Source: an uncultured Flavobacteriales bacterium (lineage in GTDB: Bacteria > Bacteroidota > Bacteroidia > Flavobacteriales_D > Crocinitomicaceae). Taken from it: DNA of 41,827 bases. The translations under genes and the position numbers were made by a program. The notes under the pieces are model-generated. The model was not told where the DNA came from. It worked only from the letters and a program-made list of their open reading frames with translations, and made no database searches. Where the stretch lies: positions 1-41,827 of the forward strand of contig CAJWAO010000011.1 of NCBI GenBank assembly GCA_913020765.1, given 5' to 3'. Of this stretch, positions 9,236 through 18,164 are shown piece after piece (position 1 is the stretch's first letter; every line of letters starts with the position of its first letter).

Positions 9236-9251
9236 GATATACTTTTAATTA

Positions 9252-10310
9252 TTAAACGAGATAAAAAAATGTAAAAACAAAAACCCAGACTAAATCTACA
9301 AAATGCCAGTAAAGTCCAGTTTTTTCAACCATCTCATAATGTCCTCTTTTATGGTAGGTACCTTTAACGACCCCTATAAAAATCAAGATATTTATCAGCA
9401 CTCCCGAAAAAACATGAAATCCATGGAATCCTGTAATAAAAAAGAAAAAATGAGCATATTGCTGAGGCCCATATTCATTTTTCGTAGGCAACCAATGCTC
9501 GCCGTTTTCAAACCAAGGAGCGCCATAAGTCACCTTTGGGGTGCCACTATATAGGGAACCGTAATATAATTTTTCGGCCTCTTTACCATGGATTTTGTCA
9601 CCAATATTTCTTTTTGAGTCAGGGTTGGTTAGCTTTATGGTAAGCTCAAGATGATGGTCATGTTCTTTATAAACTTGGGCTATTGATCCATCGTGAAGAT
9701 GAATTTTTCCACCTTCATGAATATGGCCTTCCTTTGCTGCATGCTGAAAGGTATGCATTAAATCAGTGGTGATAACGTCTCCTTTCTTGTGATGTGTGCC
9801 TCCTTCTAAAACCGTAAAGTTCTTTAATTCCCCAAAATGGCCACTTACATTCGCTTCCGAACCATCCATCAGCTCTATTCTTCCAAATTGAGAACCGTGT
9901 ATGAAGTGACTCCATTCCCAAACTTGAGAACCCAAAAAGAAAAATCCACCAATTATGGTGGCAAGCATCCATTGTATAACTCCCTTCTTATCCATTCGGT
10001 GTCCTGCTTCGACTGCTAAAACCATAGTGACAGAGGACACAATCAGAATAAATGTCATTAATGCAACATAAATCAATGGGTAACCGTGACCTAAAAAGGG
10101 TAATGAATTAAAGGTTTCTTCTCCAATTGGCCAGGATTCTTGGGTATTATGTCTTACAAATCCATATGCTACAAGTAGCCCACTAAAGGTAAGTGCATCG
10201 GATACAAGAAAGAACCACATCATGAGCTTTCCATAACTTGTCTGGAAAGGGGATTCTTTTCCACCCCAAAGCGTTTTAGAGTCTAATTCAACAGTATTCG
10301 CGGCCATCAA
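9252..10310 (-). CDS. Cytochrome c oxidase subunit III (second copy) with histidine-rich insertion
   Basis: 352 residues. Five membrane helices with family signatures: WFFLVSDALTFSGLL in helix 1, VSSVTMVLAVEAG in helix 2, GSQVWEWSHFI at the end of helix 3, FFFFITGFHGFHVFSG in helix 4 and GLYWHFVDLVWVFVFTFFYL in helix 5. Between helices 3 and 4 a roughly 145-residue soluble insertion (about 139-283) holds some 14 histidines, with clusters THH (172-174), GHIH (195-198), HLH and EHDHH (217-220). An insertion here is normal for Bacteroidota subunit III, but this histidine density is notable. Subunit III stabilises the oxidase core and its proton supply. The preceding subunit III gene ends 20 bases upstream. 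Confidence 0.93.
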   Translation of the reverse strand: MMAANTVELDSKTLWGGKESPFQTSYGKLMMWFFLVSDALTFSGLLVAYGFVRHNTQESWPIGEETFNSLPFLGHGYPLIYVALMTFILIVSSVTMVLAVEAGHRMDKKGVIQWMLATIIGGFFFLGSQVWEWSHFIHGSQFGRIELMDGSEANVSGHFGELKNFTVLEGGTHHKKGDVITTDLMHTFQHAAKEGHIHEGGKIHLHDGSIAQVYKEHDHHLELTIKLTNPDSKRNIGDKIHGKEAEKLYYGSLYSGTPKVTYGAPWFENGEHWLPTKNEYGPQQYAHFFFFITGFHGFHVFSGVLINILIFIGVVKGTYHKRGHYEMVEKTGLYWHFVDLVWVFVFTFFYLV

Positions 10311-10330
10311 TGAAGATTTTCACTACAAGT

Positions 10331-11392
10331 TTAGTGAATAAAAACCAAAAACAGTAGTAAATAGCCCCATAAAAGCCCCAAAAAATGCCAAAAAATAGAT
10401 GTCAAACGTAGTGAAAGATGGTTTTCCATTCCGAATTTATTCATGAATGTTTTCACAACAACTCCGCTCAAATAAATTAACGCTCCAGCGATATGCAGCA
10501 GATGTAGGAAGGTTAATATAAACAGGAAAGATGATGCCATGTCTGATGATTCCGTTGCTTTGATTTGAAGAAAATTCGACAATACTTTTCCTTTGTAGTA
10601 TAATTTACGATTGTTGTATTCAAGTTTTTCTCGTTTGTAAGAAATATTGAAATCCTCTCCTATTTTTCCTTTAGCGAAAAAGTCTCCGCGACCATCTACC
10701 ACATTTTGAGCTAGCTGTTTAAGCCTTAAAATATCTGCTGATTTCAAAGGTGTTGAATCGTTTACATAGAACGAATTATTTTGTACTGAAAGCGGCTCGT
10801 TATTGAAGATTAATTGGTATTCTTTCTGGTCTCCTTTGGTAATTAACCTGAACTTATTGTTATAGTTTTCGCCCGAAATGAACTCCTTCATGTACTCTTG
10901 GAAGGCTAAGAATTCCTCATTACTCATTTTTCTTTCATTCCATAAATAATCGTTTCCATCTAGGGAAATGAATCGACCATTTTTTTTAACCTCAAAATAA
11001 TCTCCATAGCGACCGTCAGTTACGACAATATGATTCTGAAATGGATGAACTCCTTTTTCAATCAGTTGTGCGAAGCCATTCCATTGAAAATAAACAAACA
11101 ATATACCCAAAAGAAGGGTTAGTGCCATTCCTCCTTTCATGAGCGATTCTCGACCCTGTCGTGCAGCTTTAATCGCTCCTATGAAAACCATACTACTTAC
11201 AAAGATACATCCCGTTCCCCACCAAAATGAGAGAGGGATCGGAGTTTCAAGCCAAAATGCATCTCCCATACTAACAATATATGCGGAGGTCAACCCTGCA
11301 AAAAGCATGATGATGCTAAAGCAGCTCACATAAACGAGATTTTTTTTCATTTTTTCGTGAACGACAGGGTCCACATCTTTAGATAAATCCAT
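10331..11392 (-). CDS. Cytochrome c oxidase subunit III (first copy) with large soluble insertion
   Basis: 353 residues. Helices: 18-40 (SCFSIIMLFAGLTSAYIVS), 53-76, 87-112 (LLGILFVYFQWNGFAQL), 286-313 (FLHLLHIAGALIYLSG) and 331-352 (SIFWHFLGLLWGYLLLF). These match the five-helix subunit III that forms the first of the tandem pair in this phylum, which is normally about 190-200 residues. The excess is a single hydrophilic, lysine- and asparagine-rich stretch from about 116 to 283, between helices 3 and 4, the same loop that is expanded in the neighbour. The gene overlaps the heme O synthase gene by 14 bases. The family call is firm; the role of the insertion is unknown. Confidence 0.9.
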   Translation of the reverse strand: MDLSKDVDPVVHEKMKKNLVYVSCFSIIMLFAGLTSAYIVSMGDAFWLETPIPLSFWWGTGCIFVSSMVFIGAIKAARQGRESLMKGGMALTLLLGILFVYFQWNGFAQLIEKGVHPFQNHIVVTDGRYGDYFEVKKNGRFISLDGNDYLWNERKMSNEEFLAFQEYMKEFISGENYNNKFRLITKGDQKEYQLIFNNEPLSVQNNSFYVNDSTPLKSADILRLKQLAQNVVDGRGDFFAKGKIGEDFNISYKREKLEYNNRKLYYKGKVLSNFLQIKATESSDMASSFLFILTFLHLLHIAGALIYLSGVVVKTFMNKFGMENHLSLRLTSIFWHFLGLLWGYLLLFLVFIH

Positions 11393-12281
11393 CAGACAAA
11401 AATTTAATATGTTCTACCTTGTCAAGGACATAAGTAAATTGAATTATTGGTAAATAAACAAAAGAAGCGAACATTAGTTTTCGTGCATCAGCATCTTCTT
11501 GACTGAGGTATAATTTATAGGCATAAATGAAAAAAAGTGTTCCAAGTAATGCGGCAATGACAAAGGTTGTATTTCCCGTCCAGTCTAAAAGCCATGGGAT
11601 TAAACTAAAAGGGATTAAAGCTATGGAATAAATTAGGATCTGAAATGCCGACTGCTTCGATCTTCCGAGAGAGGAGGGGAGTAATTGGTACCCCGCTTTT
11701 TGATAATCATCATGACTAACCCATGCAATTGCCCAAAAGTGTGGGAATTGCCAAGTAAATTGAATAAAAAATAATACACCTGGCAAGAATCCAAAAGCAT
11801 CCGTCGCCGCAATTGCTCCCAAAAATGGGGGTATGGCTCCTGGGAATGCCCCTACAAAAACTGCCCAAGCACTTTTAGATTTCATAGGTGTGTAAATAAA
11901 CACGTAGGAAATGAAAGCTGAAAAACCGAGGAGCATACATTTTAGGTTGATCAGGAGGAGTAAGACACTTCCGATGATAAGCAATATAATGACGATTGCA
12001 TAAGCAAATTTAAGACTCATAATACCGAGAGGAAGAGGCCTGTTCTGGGTTCTAGACATTAACTTATCTATGTCTCGTTCCCAAATTTGGTTGGCCCCAT
12101 TGGAGGCAGCTGTGACAAAAGAACCTCCGATCATAAGTAGCGCCACTTCTAGGTAGTTTGAACCACCGGCAAAAAGGTAACCTGTTAAAGCGGATAATAC
12201 CACGAGAAAGGATAATCTGAACTTCGTGAAAATCAATATTTTCTTGTAAAGCGTTTGCTTTGTTGAATCTTCTTGCGTCAT
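11379..12281 (-). CDS. ctaB: Protoheme IX farnesyltransferase (heme O synthase)
   Basis: 300 residues, a UbiA-family polytopic membrane enzyme with about nine helices. It transfers farnesyl from farnesyl diphosphate to heme b, giving heme O, the precursor of heme A for the oxidase. The first aspartate-rich motif is NGANQIWERDIDKLMSRTQN (61-80, with Asn64, Asp70, Asp72), followed by RPLP, and the second cytoplasmic motif is SHDDYQKAGYQLLP. This is the first gene of the oxidase cluster and overlaps subunit III by 14 bases. Its promoter should lie in 12282-12413, a divergent region shared with the enoyl-CoA hydratase gene; I could not identify a convincing -33/-7 pair there. Confidence 0.96.
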   Translation of the reverse strand: MTQEDSTKQTLYKKILIFTKFRLSFLVVLSALTGYLFAGGSNYLEVALLMIGGSFVTAASNGANQIWERDIDKLMSRTQNRPLPLGIMSLKFAYAIVIILLIIGSVLLLLINLKCMLLGFSAFISYVFIYTPMKSKSAWAVFVGAFPGAIPPFLGAIAATDAFGFLPGVLFFIQFTWQFPHFWAIAWVSHDDYQKAGYQLLPSSLGRSKQSAFQILIYSIALIPFSLIPWLLDWTGNTTFVIAALLGTLFFIYAYKLYLSQEDADARKLMFASFVYLPIIQFTYVLDKVEHIKFLSDGFI

Positions 12282-12413
12282 GGCCGAGCAAAATTACAAA
12301 TTAAATGGTGCTTACCCGAGAAATGCAGCATTTATCACAAATAATAAAAAACCAAATCATTGGTCTGAAGCTACGGACAATAACTCTTATATTTAACACA
12401 AAATTAGTTTCTT

Positions 12414-13190
12414 ATGTACGAAAATATTTCTGTGAATCTTTCCGATGGTATAGCTGTACTAACCATTAATCGACCAAAGCAGCTAAACGCCTTAAATAAA
12501 AGAACCATCGAGGAGGCTCATGCTGCTCTTAGAGAGATGGAAAGTGATAACGAAGTTGCTGTGGTGATTTTGACTGGGGCAGAAAATAAGGCCTTCGTCG
12601 CTGGCGCAGACATAAAGGAGTTTGCAGATTTTACAATTGCACAAGGCGGGGCGCTCGCAAAAAACGGGCAGGATCTTTTATTCACTTTGGTTGAGCATTA
12701 TCCAAAACCCGTGATTGCCGCTGTCAATGGTTTTGCTCTCGGCGGTGGATTAGAATTGGCAATGTCGGCGCACATTAGGATTGCTTCTGCTAATGCAAAA
12801 ATGGGTTTACCAGAGGTTTCTCTTGGAGTAATTCCTGGCTATGGGGGTACACAGCGATTAGCGCAGCTTGTTGGAAAGGGGAAGGCAAACGAGCTCATTT
12901 TTACAGCGGGGATGATTTCAGCGGACGAAGCTTTTCGCTGTGGTTTGGTCAATGCCGTAGTGGAACAAGATGCACTTATGGAGGCAGCAATGAGGATGGC
13001 CTCGAAAATATTGCGGAACTCACCGATGGCGATTCGCGCTGCAATAAGAGCCGTGAATGCCGGTTATACCTCAGGGGTAAACGGGTATGAGGTAGAAATT
13101 GAAGAGTTTGCGAAATGTTTTGGAACCGAGGAGTTTAAAGAGGGGACTAATGCGTTTATAGAGAAAAGGAAAGCAAATTTCAGAAAATAA
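12414..13190 (+). CDS. Enoyl-CoA hydratase/isomerase (crotonase) family protein
   Basis: 258 residues, full-length crotonase fold. The oxyanion-hole segments are present: AFVAGADIKEF (60-70) and NGFALGGGLELA (105-116). Both catalytic glutamates of hydratases are kept, Glu114 and Glu134 (GLPEVSLGVIPGYGGTQRL), so water addition to 2-enoyl-CoA (3-hydroxybutyryl-CoA dehydratase or beta-oxidation hydratase) is the likely reaction. Cytosolic. The flippase gene starts one base after its stop codon, so the two are co-transcribed despite unrelated roles. Diverges from the heme O synthase gene. Exact chain-length preference cannot be read from the sequence. Confidence 0.93.
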   Translation: MYENISVNLSDGIAVLTINRPKQLNALNKRTIEEAHAALREMESDNEVAVVILTGAENKAFVAGADIKEFADFTIAQGGALAKNGQDLLFTLVEHYPKPVIAAVNGFALGGGLELAMSAHIRIASANAKMGLPEVSLGVIPGYGGTQRLAQLVGKGKANELIFTAGMISADEAFRCGLVNAVVEQDALMEAAMRMASKILRNSPMAIRAAIRAVNAGYTSGVNGYEVEIEEFAKCFGTEEFKEGTNAFIEKRKANFRK

Positions 13191-13191
13191 C

Positions 13192-14655
13192 ATGACAAGT
13201 CCGTTAAAGCGACTTTTTGGACAAACCGCCATTTATGGATTGTCTTCCATTCTTGGAAGGCTACTGAATTATTTACTAGTCCCTCTTTACACGGCAGTTT
13301 TCGTCGATCCTTCGGATTATGGAGTCGTTTCTGAGTTATATGCTTGGGTAGCTTTTCTAATCGTTTTACTCACCTTCGGGATGGAAACAGCCTTCTTCAA
13401 ATTTATTCAAAAAGAAGGGACTAAGGAAAAGACTTTTACAACAGCTTTGGTTTCATTACTATTTGTTAACGGCATTTTTTTTTTAATAATTGTTCTATTT
13501 AATGCGGATATAGCACGTCTTTTGCTCTTTGAACATCACGGAGAATATATTCTTCTGTTGGGAGCCATTGTTGCTGTTGATGCTATTTCGTCTCTTCCCC
13601 TTGCTAAGCTTAGAGCAGAAGAAAAGGCCCTCCGGTTTTCTTTGATCCAGTTCAGTTCGATAGGGGTTAATATAGGACTTAATTTAATCTTGATGCTTGG
13701 TTTTGTGTCTTCAGATCATCCAGAACGAGGAATTCTTTTCATATTGGTCGCAAACCTGATTGCCTCATTGGTCAAACCCGTTTTACTTTATAAATCATTT
13801 CGGTTGAAATCAAGTTTTGATAAATCTCTTTTCAAAAAGATGGTTTTTTATTCTCTTCCACTAGCAATTGCTGGTTTTGCTGGTATTATTAATGAAACTC
13901 TAGATAGAATTCTACTCAAACAGATGCTTTATGATCCATTGATGCCTGCTTCTTTGAATTATGCAGAGGCTCAGGTTGGGATTTATAGTGCGTCATACAA
14001 GTTAGCCATGCTTGTGACCATATTTCTGCAAGCTTTCCGATATGCTGCGGAGCCATTTTTCTTTAATCAGATGAACAATGAAAACAAAAATCAGATATAT
14101 GTCAAGGTTATGGATGTATTCATTGGACTAGTTTGTGTTGTCTTCCTTTTAGTTGCCCTAAACATTGATATTTTTAAATATTTTATTCAGAATGAATCCT
14201 ATTGGATTGGATTGCAGGTAGTCCCGATACTTCTGCTTGCGAATGTTTTTCTTGGCATCTATTACAACCAAAGCATTTGGTATAAGCTAAGTGGTCAGAC
14301 GAGATTTGGGGCTTACATAGCTCTATGTGGAGCATGTATTACCGTATCAATTAATATTTTATTTATTCCAAACTATGGTTACATGGCATGTGCCTGGGCT
14401 ACATTAATTGTTTATTTCTTTCAAATGGTCCTCTCATATTTACTTGGACAAAAACATTATCCAATACCATATAATATTTGGAAGTTTTTCTTGTACACGG
14501 GATCAACACTCGGGCTTTACCTCCTTGCCATTCAAATTGAAATTGATGGTTTTTATTTGAATTTGGCTTTCAGAAATGGTTTGCTTATCATTTTCGTGAC
14601 CGGTTTTCTCTACTTTGAAAAGAGCAGAAATTTGGATGAATCTAAAAGCGCTTGA
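13192..14655 (+). CDS. Polysaccharide biosynthesis flippase (MATE/Wzx-like superfamily)
   Basis: 487 residues with about 13-14 membrane helices, starting LKRLFGQTAIYGLSSILGRL, the common opening of Bacteroidota lipopolysaccharide/oligosaccharide flippases of the MVF/PST group. Further family-like positions are DPSDYGVVSELYAWVAFLIV near residue 40 and the helix 7 region SLPLAIAGFAGIINETLDR (219-237). The family flips lipid-linked glycans across the inner membrane. It is separated by one base from the enoyl-CoA hydratase gene. There is no glycosyltransferase cluster next to it, so the substrate cannot be guessed. Confidence 0.88.
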   Translation: MTSPLKRLFGQTAIYGLSSILGRLLNYLLVPLYTAVFVDPSDYGVVSELYAWVAFLIVLLTFGMETAFFKFIQKEGTKEKTFTTALVSLLFVNGIFFLIIVLFNADIARLLLFEHHGEYILLLGAIVAVDAISSLPLAKLRAEEKALRFSLIQFSSIGVNIGLNLILMLGFVSSDHPERGILFILVANLIASLVKPVLLYKSFRLKSSFDKSLFKKMVFYSLPLAIAGFAGIINETLDRILLKQMLYDPLMPASLNYAEAQVGIYSASYKLAMLVTIFLQAFRYAAEPFFFNQMNNENKNQIYVKVMDVFIGLVCVVFLLVALNIDIFKYFIQNESYWIGLQVVPILLLANVFLGIYYNQSIWYKLSGQTRFGAYIALCGACITVSINILFIPNYGYMACAWATLIVYFFQMVLSYLLGQKHYPIPYNIWKFFLYTGSTLGLYLLAIQIEIDGFYLNLAFRNGLLIIFVTGFLYFEKSRNLDESKSA

Positions 14656-14675
14656 ACCCTTTGAAAAATCTGTTG

Positions 14676-14707
14676 TTAGTTTAAATGTTTTGAATCATTT
14701 AACTTTG
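14676..14707 (+). promoter_or_regulatory. Probable promoter for dxs (TTAG-20 bp-TAACTTTG)
   Basis: 14700-14707 reads TAACTTTG, an exact match to the Bacteroidota TAnnTTTG -7 consensus. TTAG at 14676-14679, 20 bases upstream, is one mismatch from the TTTG -33 element. Transcription would begin around 14713, giving a very short leader before the ATG at 14719. Confidence 0.5.
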
Positions 14708-14718
14708 CACACATCATT

Positions 14719-16668
14719 ATGTCAAAATTCAAACCCGGAAATTTTTTAGATCAAATTGACGTCCCTAAAGACTTAAGGGATAATTTCTCTATCGAGGATT
14801 TACCGCAAGTTTCTGCTGAAGTTCGCCAATATATTATAGATGTAATTTCGGAGATAGGCAATAGTCACTTTGGTGCAAGTCTCGGCGTTGTTGAATTAAC
14901 TGTTGCGCTTCATTATGTTTTTGATACGCCGAGAGATAAAATTGTTTGGGATGTCGGCCATCAAGCTTATGGGCATAAGATTTTAACAGGTCGAAGAAAG
15001 GTTTTTCATACAAATAGAAAAAAAGGGGGCATCTCTGGTTTCCCGAAAAGATCAGAAAGCGAGTATGATACATTTGGGGTAGGTCATTCCTCTACTTCGG
15101 TTTCTGCAGCATTGGGTATGGCTGTTGCAAATAAATACACTGGAGCGTCAAAAACCCAGCACATTGCAGTTATTGGAGACGGTGCAATGACGGCGGGAAT
15201 GGCTTTTGAGGGGATCAATCATGCTGGTTTTGAAAAGGATGCAAATTTATTGGTGGTTTTGAACGATAATGGCATGTCAATTGAACCTAGTGTTGGTGCA
15301 TTGCGAGAATATTCAAAGAATTTTAAGCCTTCTCAGCCTTTAGGAAATGTGAAGGAGGAGATCTGGAAATTATTGGGCATGGTTTCTAAGTTTGGACCTG
15401 ATGCACAAAGCATTGTGGCAAAAATTTCGAAAATCATCAAAGGTGGTGAACAAAATAATTTATTTGAGTCTTTAAATTTCCAATATTTTGGTCCAGTAGA
15501 TGGACATGATGTTGCGCGCCTAGCTAAAGTACTAAATGAGCTCAAGGATATACCAGGGCCTAAAATCCTTCACTGTATTACGCGCAAAGGGGCAGGGTAT
15601 AAATTTTCCGAGGAGGGTAATCCTGTTCAATGGCATGCTCCAGGTATTTTTAATAAGGAAACGGGTGAAATCGTTAAAATTGCGCCACCTGCTCAACAGC
15701 CTCCTAAATACCAAGATGTTTTTGGCCACACCATTGTAGAGCTCGCGGAGCGTAATGAAAAAATCATGGGGATTACTCCGGCAATGCCCTCCGGTTGCTC
15801 CTTGAATATTATGATGAAGGCTATGCCTGATCGTACTTTTGATGTTGGTATTGCAGAGCAACATGCCGTGACTTTTAGTGCTGGGTTGGCTGTACAGGGC
15901 CTTTTACCTTTCTGCAATATATATTCGTCGTTTATGCAACGTGCATATGACCAAGTGCTTCATGATGTAGCAATACAAAATTTAAATGTCGTTTTTTGTC
16001 TAGACCGCGCTGGTTTGGTTGGAGCAGATGGAGCAACCCACCATGGTGCTTATGATTTGGCATATATGAGGTGTATTCCGAACATGATTGTCTCAGCTCC
16101 GATGAATGAAGAAGAGCTTCGAAACCTAATGTTTACTGCTCAGCTGCCAAATAGGGGCCCTTTTACAATTCGATACCCAAGAGGTCGAGGCGTGCTTTCG
16201 AAATGGAAGACCGCAATGAAAGAAATCCAAATAGGAAAAGGAAGGCGTCTTTTAAATGGAAACGATATCGCAATTTTATCTGTGGGCCATCCCGGTAATT
16301 TTGTGGTGGAAGCAGCAGAACAGCTTAAAGCTATTGGAGTTTCAATCGCCCATTATGACATGCGATTCGTAAAACCTATTGATGAGCTTATGCTCCATGA
16401 AGTATTTACGAAATTTAAAAAAGTTATCACCGTTGAGGATGGTTGTATCATGGGTGGCTTTGGCTCAGCAGTTATTGAGTTCATGGCCGACCAAAAGTAT
16501 CAAGCGGAAGTTGTCCGGCTTGGTGTGCCGGATAAATATATTCATCATGGAACTCAAAAAGAGTTATGGTCTGATTGCGGATACGATGCCGACGGTATTA
16601 TAGATACCGTCATAAAGACACTTTCCTTATCTGTGCCGTCTAGAAAACTGAAAAAAAACATCAGCTAA
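14719..16668 (+). CDS. dxs: 1-deoxy-D-xylulose-5-phosphate synthase
   Basis: 649 residues, full length. It condenses pyruvate and glyceraldehyde 3-phosphate with thiamine diphosphate to form DXP, the first step of the MEP isoprenoid pathway. Visible motifs: His50 in GNSHFGASLG, DVGHQAYGHK (78-87), GHSSTSVSAALGMA (122-135), the ThDP/Mg motif GDGAMTAG ... NDNGMSIEP (153-190), and the catalytic Glu380 in VGIAEQHAVTFSAGLA. The transketolase C-terminal domain runs from about 505. The preceding gap of 63 bases holds a good promoter candidate, so it is probably its own unit; the transporter gene follows after 42 bases. Confidence 0.98.
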   Translation: MSKFKPGNFLDQIDVPKDLRDNFSIEDLPQVSAEVRQYIIDVISEIGNSHFGASLGVVELTVALHYVFDTPRDKIVWDVGHQAYGHKILTGRRKVFHTNRKKGGISGFPKRSESEYDTFGVGHSSTSVSAALGMAVANKYTGASKTQHIAVIGDGAMTAGMAFEGINHAGFEKDANLLVVLNDNGMSIEPSVGALREYSKNFKPSQPLGNVKEEIWKLLGMVSKFGPDAQSIVAKISKIIKGGEQNNLFESLNFQYFGPVDGHDVARLAKVLNELKDIPGPKILHCITRKGAGYKFSEEGNPVQWHAPGIFNKETGEIVKIAPPAQQPPKYQDVFGHTIVELAERNEKIMGITPAMPSGCSLNIMMKAMPDRTFDVGIAEQHAVTFSAGLAVQGLLPFCNIYSSFMQRAYDQVLHDVAIQNLNVVFCLDRAGLVGADGATHHGAYDLAYMRCIPNMIVSAPMNEEELRNLMFTAQLPNRGPFTIRYPRGRGVLSKWKTAMKEIQIGKGRRLLNGNDIAILSVGHPGNFVVEAAEQLKAIGVSIAHYDMRFVKPIDELMLHEVFTKFKKVITVEDGCIMGGFGSAVIEFMADQKYQAEVVRLGVPDKYIHHGTQKELWSDCGYDADGIIDTVIKTLSLSVPSRKLKKNIS

Positions 16669-16710
16669 TCCTAAATTTTGCTTTATCTTGGGTGACTAAA
16701 TTTAAAAATT

Positions 16711-18108
16711 ATGTCGGCCAAAACCAATCAAAGTGCTCTATTTACACTAACAACTGTATTCTTTTTTTGGGGTTTCGTTGCCGCGAGTAACGATATTTTA
16801 ATTCCAGTTTTTAAAGAAGCTTTTAATTTGACACAAGGCCAAAGTCAATTTGTCTCAATCGCATTCTATATTTCTTACACTGTCGGTTCGCTCATCTACA
16901 TGGGGATTTCTCTTTTAATAGGAAAAGATCTTGTGAATAAAATGGGCTATAAAAACGGTCTGGTTTTGGGCTTGGTAATTTCCGCACTCGGCACATTGCT
17001 ATTTTATCCAGCAGCAAATTCTGGTTCCTACCCTTTGATGTTGGCAGGTTTGTTCATTGTGGGTCTGGGGTTCTCACTTCAGCAAACGGTTGCAAATCCC
17101 TTGGCGATTGCTTTAGGACCTGTTAAAACAGGTTCTCAAAGGTTGACCTTGGCGGGAGGGATTAATAATTTTGGAACAACAATAGGTCCACTGATTGTTA
17201 GCTTTGCCATTTTTGGTACCACTTCATCGGGAAGCACAAGTTTGAGTATTGAGAGTGTCAAAATCCCATATTTAATTCTTGGCGTTGCTTTTTTATTTGT
17301 GGCAATGCTACTGAAGTTTTCTTCTCTGCCAGAGCATCCAGAAAATCAGAAGGAATCGATTGAAGATTCGGCCTCCTCTAAAAAGTCTGCTTTACAATAT
17401 CCACAGCTTGTTTTGGGGATGTTTGCTATTTTCTTGTACGTAGGAGTTGAGGTATCAACAGCAGCAAATTTACCAGAGTATATGTCTAAAGAGCTCGGGT
17501 TTGCGATAGATGAAATCGCACCATATGTTTCACTTTATTGGGCTAGTTTAATGATTGGTCGATGGACTGGAGCGGTTCAGGCTTTTACGGAAAATATGTC
17601 CTTACAAAAGATATTACGTTTTATCGCACCGTATTTAGCGTTTGGTGTTTTTCTTCTGGTAAATGCAATTGCCAACAATGACCTCACACCATTTTATGTT
17701 TATGGCCTAATCATTTTAGTTTTAATTGCTGCCGATATGGCGAGTAAAGGGGATGCTGCGCGAATGTTACTCATTTTTTCAATTTTAGGAATCTGTGCTT
17801 TATTTGTGGGTATGCTGACCACCGGAATGATTAGTGTGTATGCCATTACAAGTGTTGGTTTGTTTTGTAGTACGCTTTGGCCATGTATCTTCGCTCTTTC
17901 TGTTAGGGGATTAGGTAAACACACCAGTCAGGGTAGTAGTTTTTTAATTATGATGATTATGGGAGGAGGAATTATCAGCTGGTTACAGGGGGCTGTATCC
18001 GAGAATATTGGTATTCAAAGCAGTTATATTATTGGTGTTTTATGCTTTGCCTACCTCGGTTTTTTTGCCTGGATTGTTAAAAATAGATACTCCATTCCTT
18101 CTGAGTAA
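16711..18108 (+). CDS. FHS-type sugar:proton symporter (FucP/GluP-like MFS)
   Basis: 465 residues, 12 predicted membrane helices. The FHS signature is clear: FFFWGFVAASNDILIPVFK in helix 1, SQFVSIAFYISYTVGSL in helix 2, and QQTVANPLAIALGP with GGINNFGTTIGPLI in helices 4-5. Members import fucose, glucose or galactose with a proton. It sits 57 bases upstream of a secreted GH3 beta-glucosidase, which fits uptake of the monosaccharide that enzyme releases; glucose is therefore the best guess (inference). Confidence 0.93.
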   Translation: MSAKTNQSALFTLTTVFFFWGFVAASNDILIPVFKEAFNLTQGQSQFVSIAFYISYTVGSLIYMGISLLIGKDLVNKMGYKNGLVLGLVISALGTLLFYPAANSGSYPLMLAGLFIVGLGFSLQQTVANPLAIALGPVKTGSQRLTLAGGINNFGTTIGPLIVSFAIFGTTSSGSTSLSIESVKIPYLILGVAFLFVAMLLKFSSLPEHPENQKESIEDSASSKKSALQYPQLVLGMFAIFLYVGVEVSTAANLPEYMSKELGFAIDEIAPYVSLYWASLMIGRWTGAVQAFTENMSLQKILRFIAPYLAFGVFLLVNAIANNDLTPFYVYGLIILVLIAADMASKGDAARMLLIFSILGICALFVGMLTTGMISVYAITSVGLFCSTLWPCIFALSVRGLGKHTSQGSSFLIMMIMGGGIISWLQGAVSENIGIQSSYIIGVLCFAYLGFFAWIVKNRYSIPSE

Positions 18109-18164
18109 TACTGGAATATTTCCACTAAAAATTCATCGGTTAAGTTGAACTTAAAAACTTTAAA

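Noticed and set aside
12282-12413. Divergent promoter pair between ctaB and the enoyl-CoA hydratase gene
   Set aside because: TAATTTTG occurs on the minus strand (12406-12399) and TATATTTA on the plus strand, but neither has a properly spaced -33 partner, so I did not annotate them.
15532-15864. 110-codon open frame on the minus strand inside dxs
   Set aside because: It is fully inside a conserved gene, has no recognisable protein features and arises from codon bias of the opposite strand.
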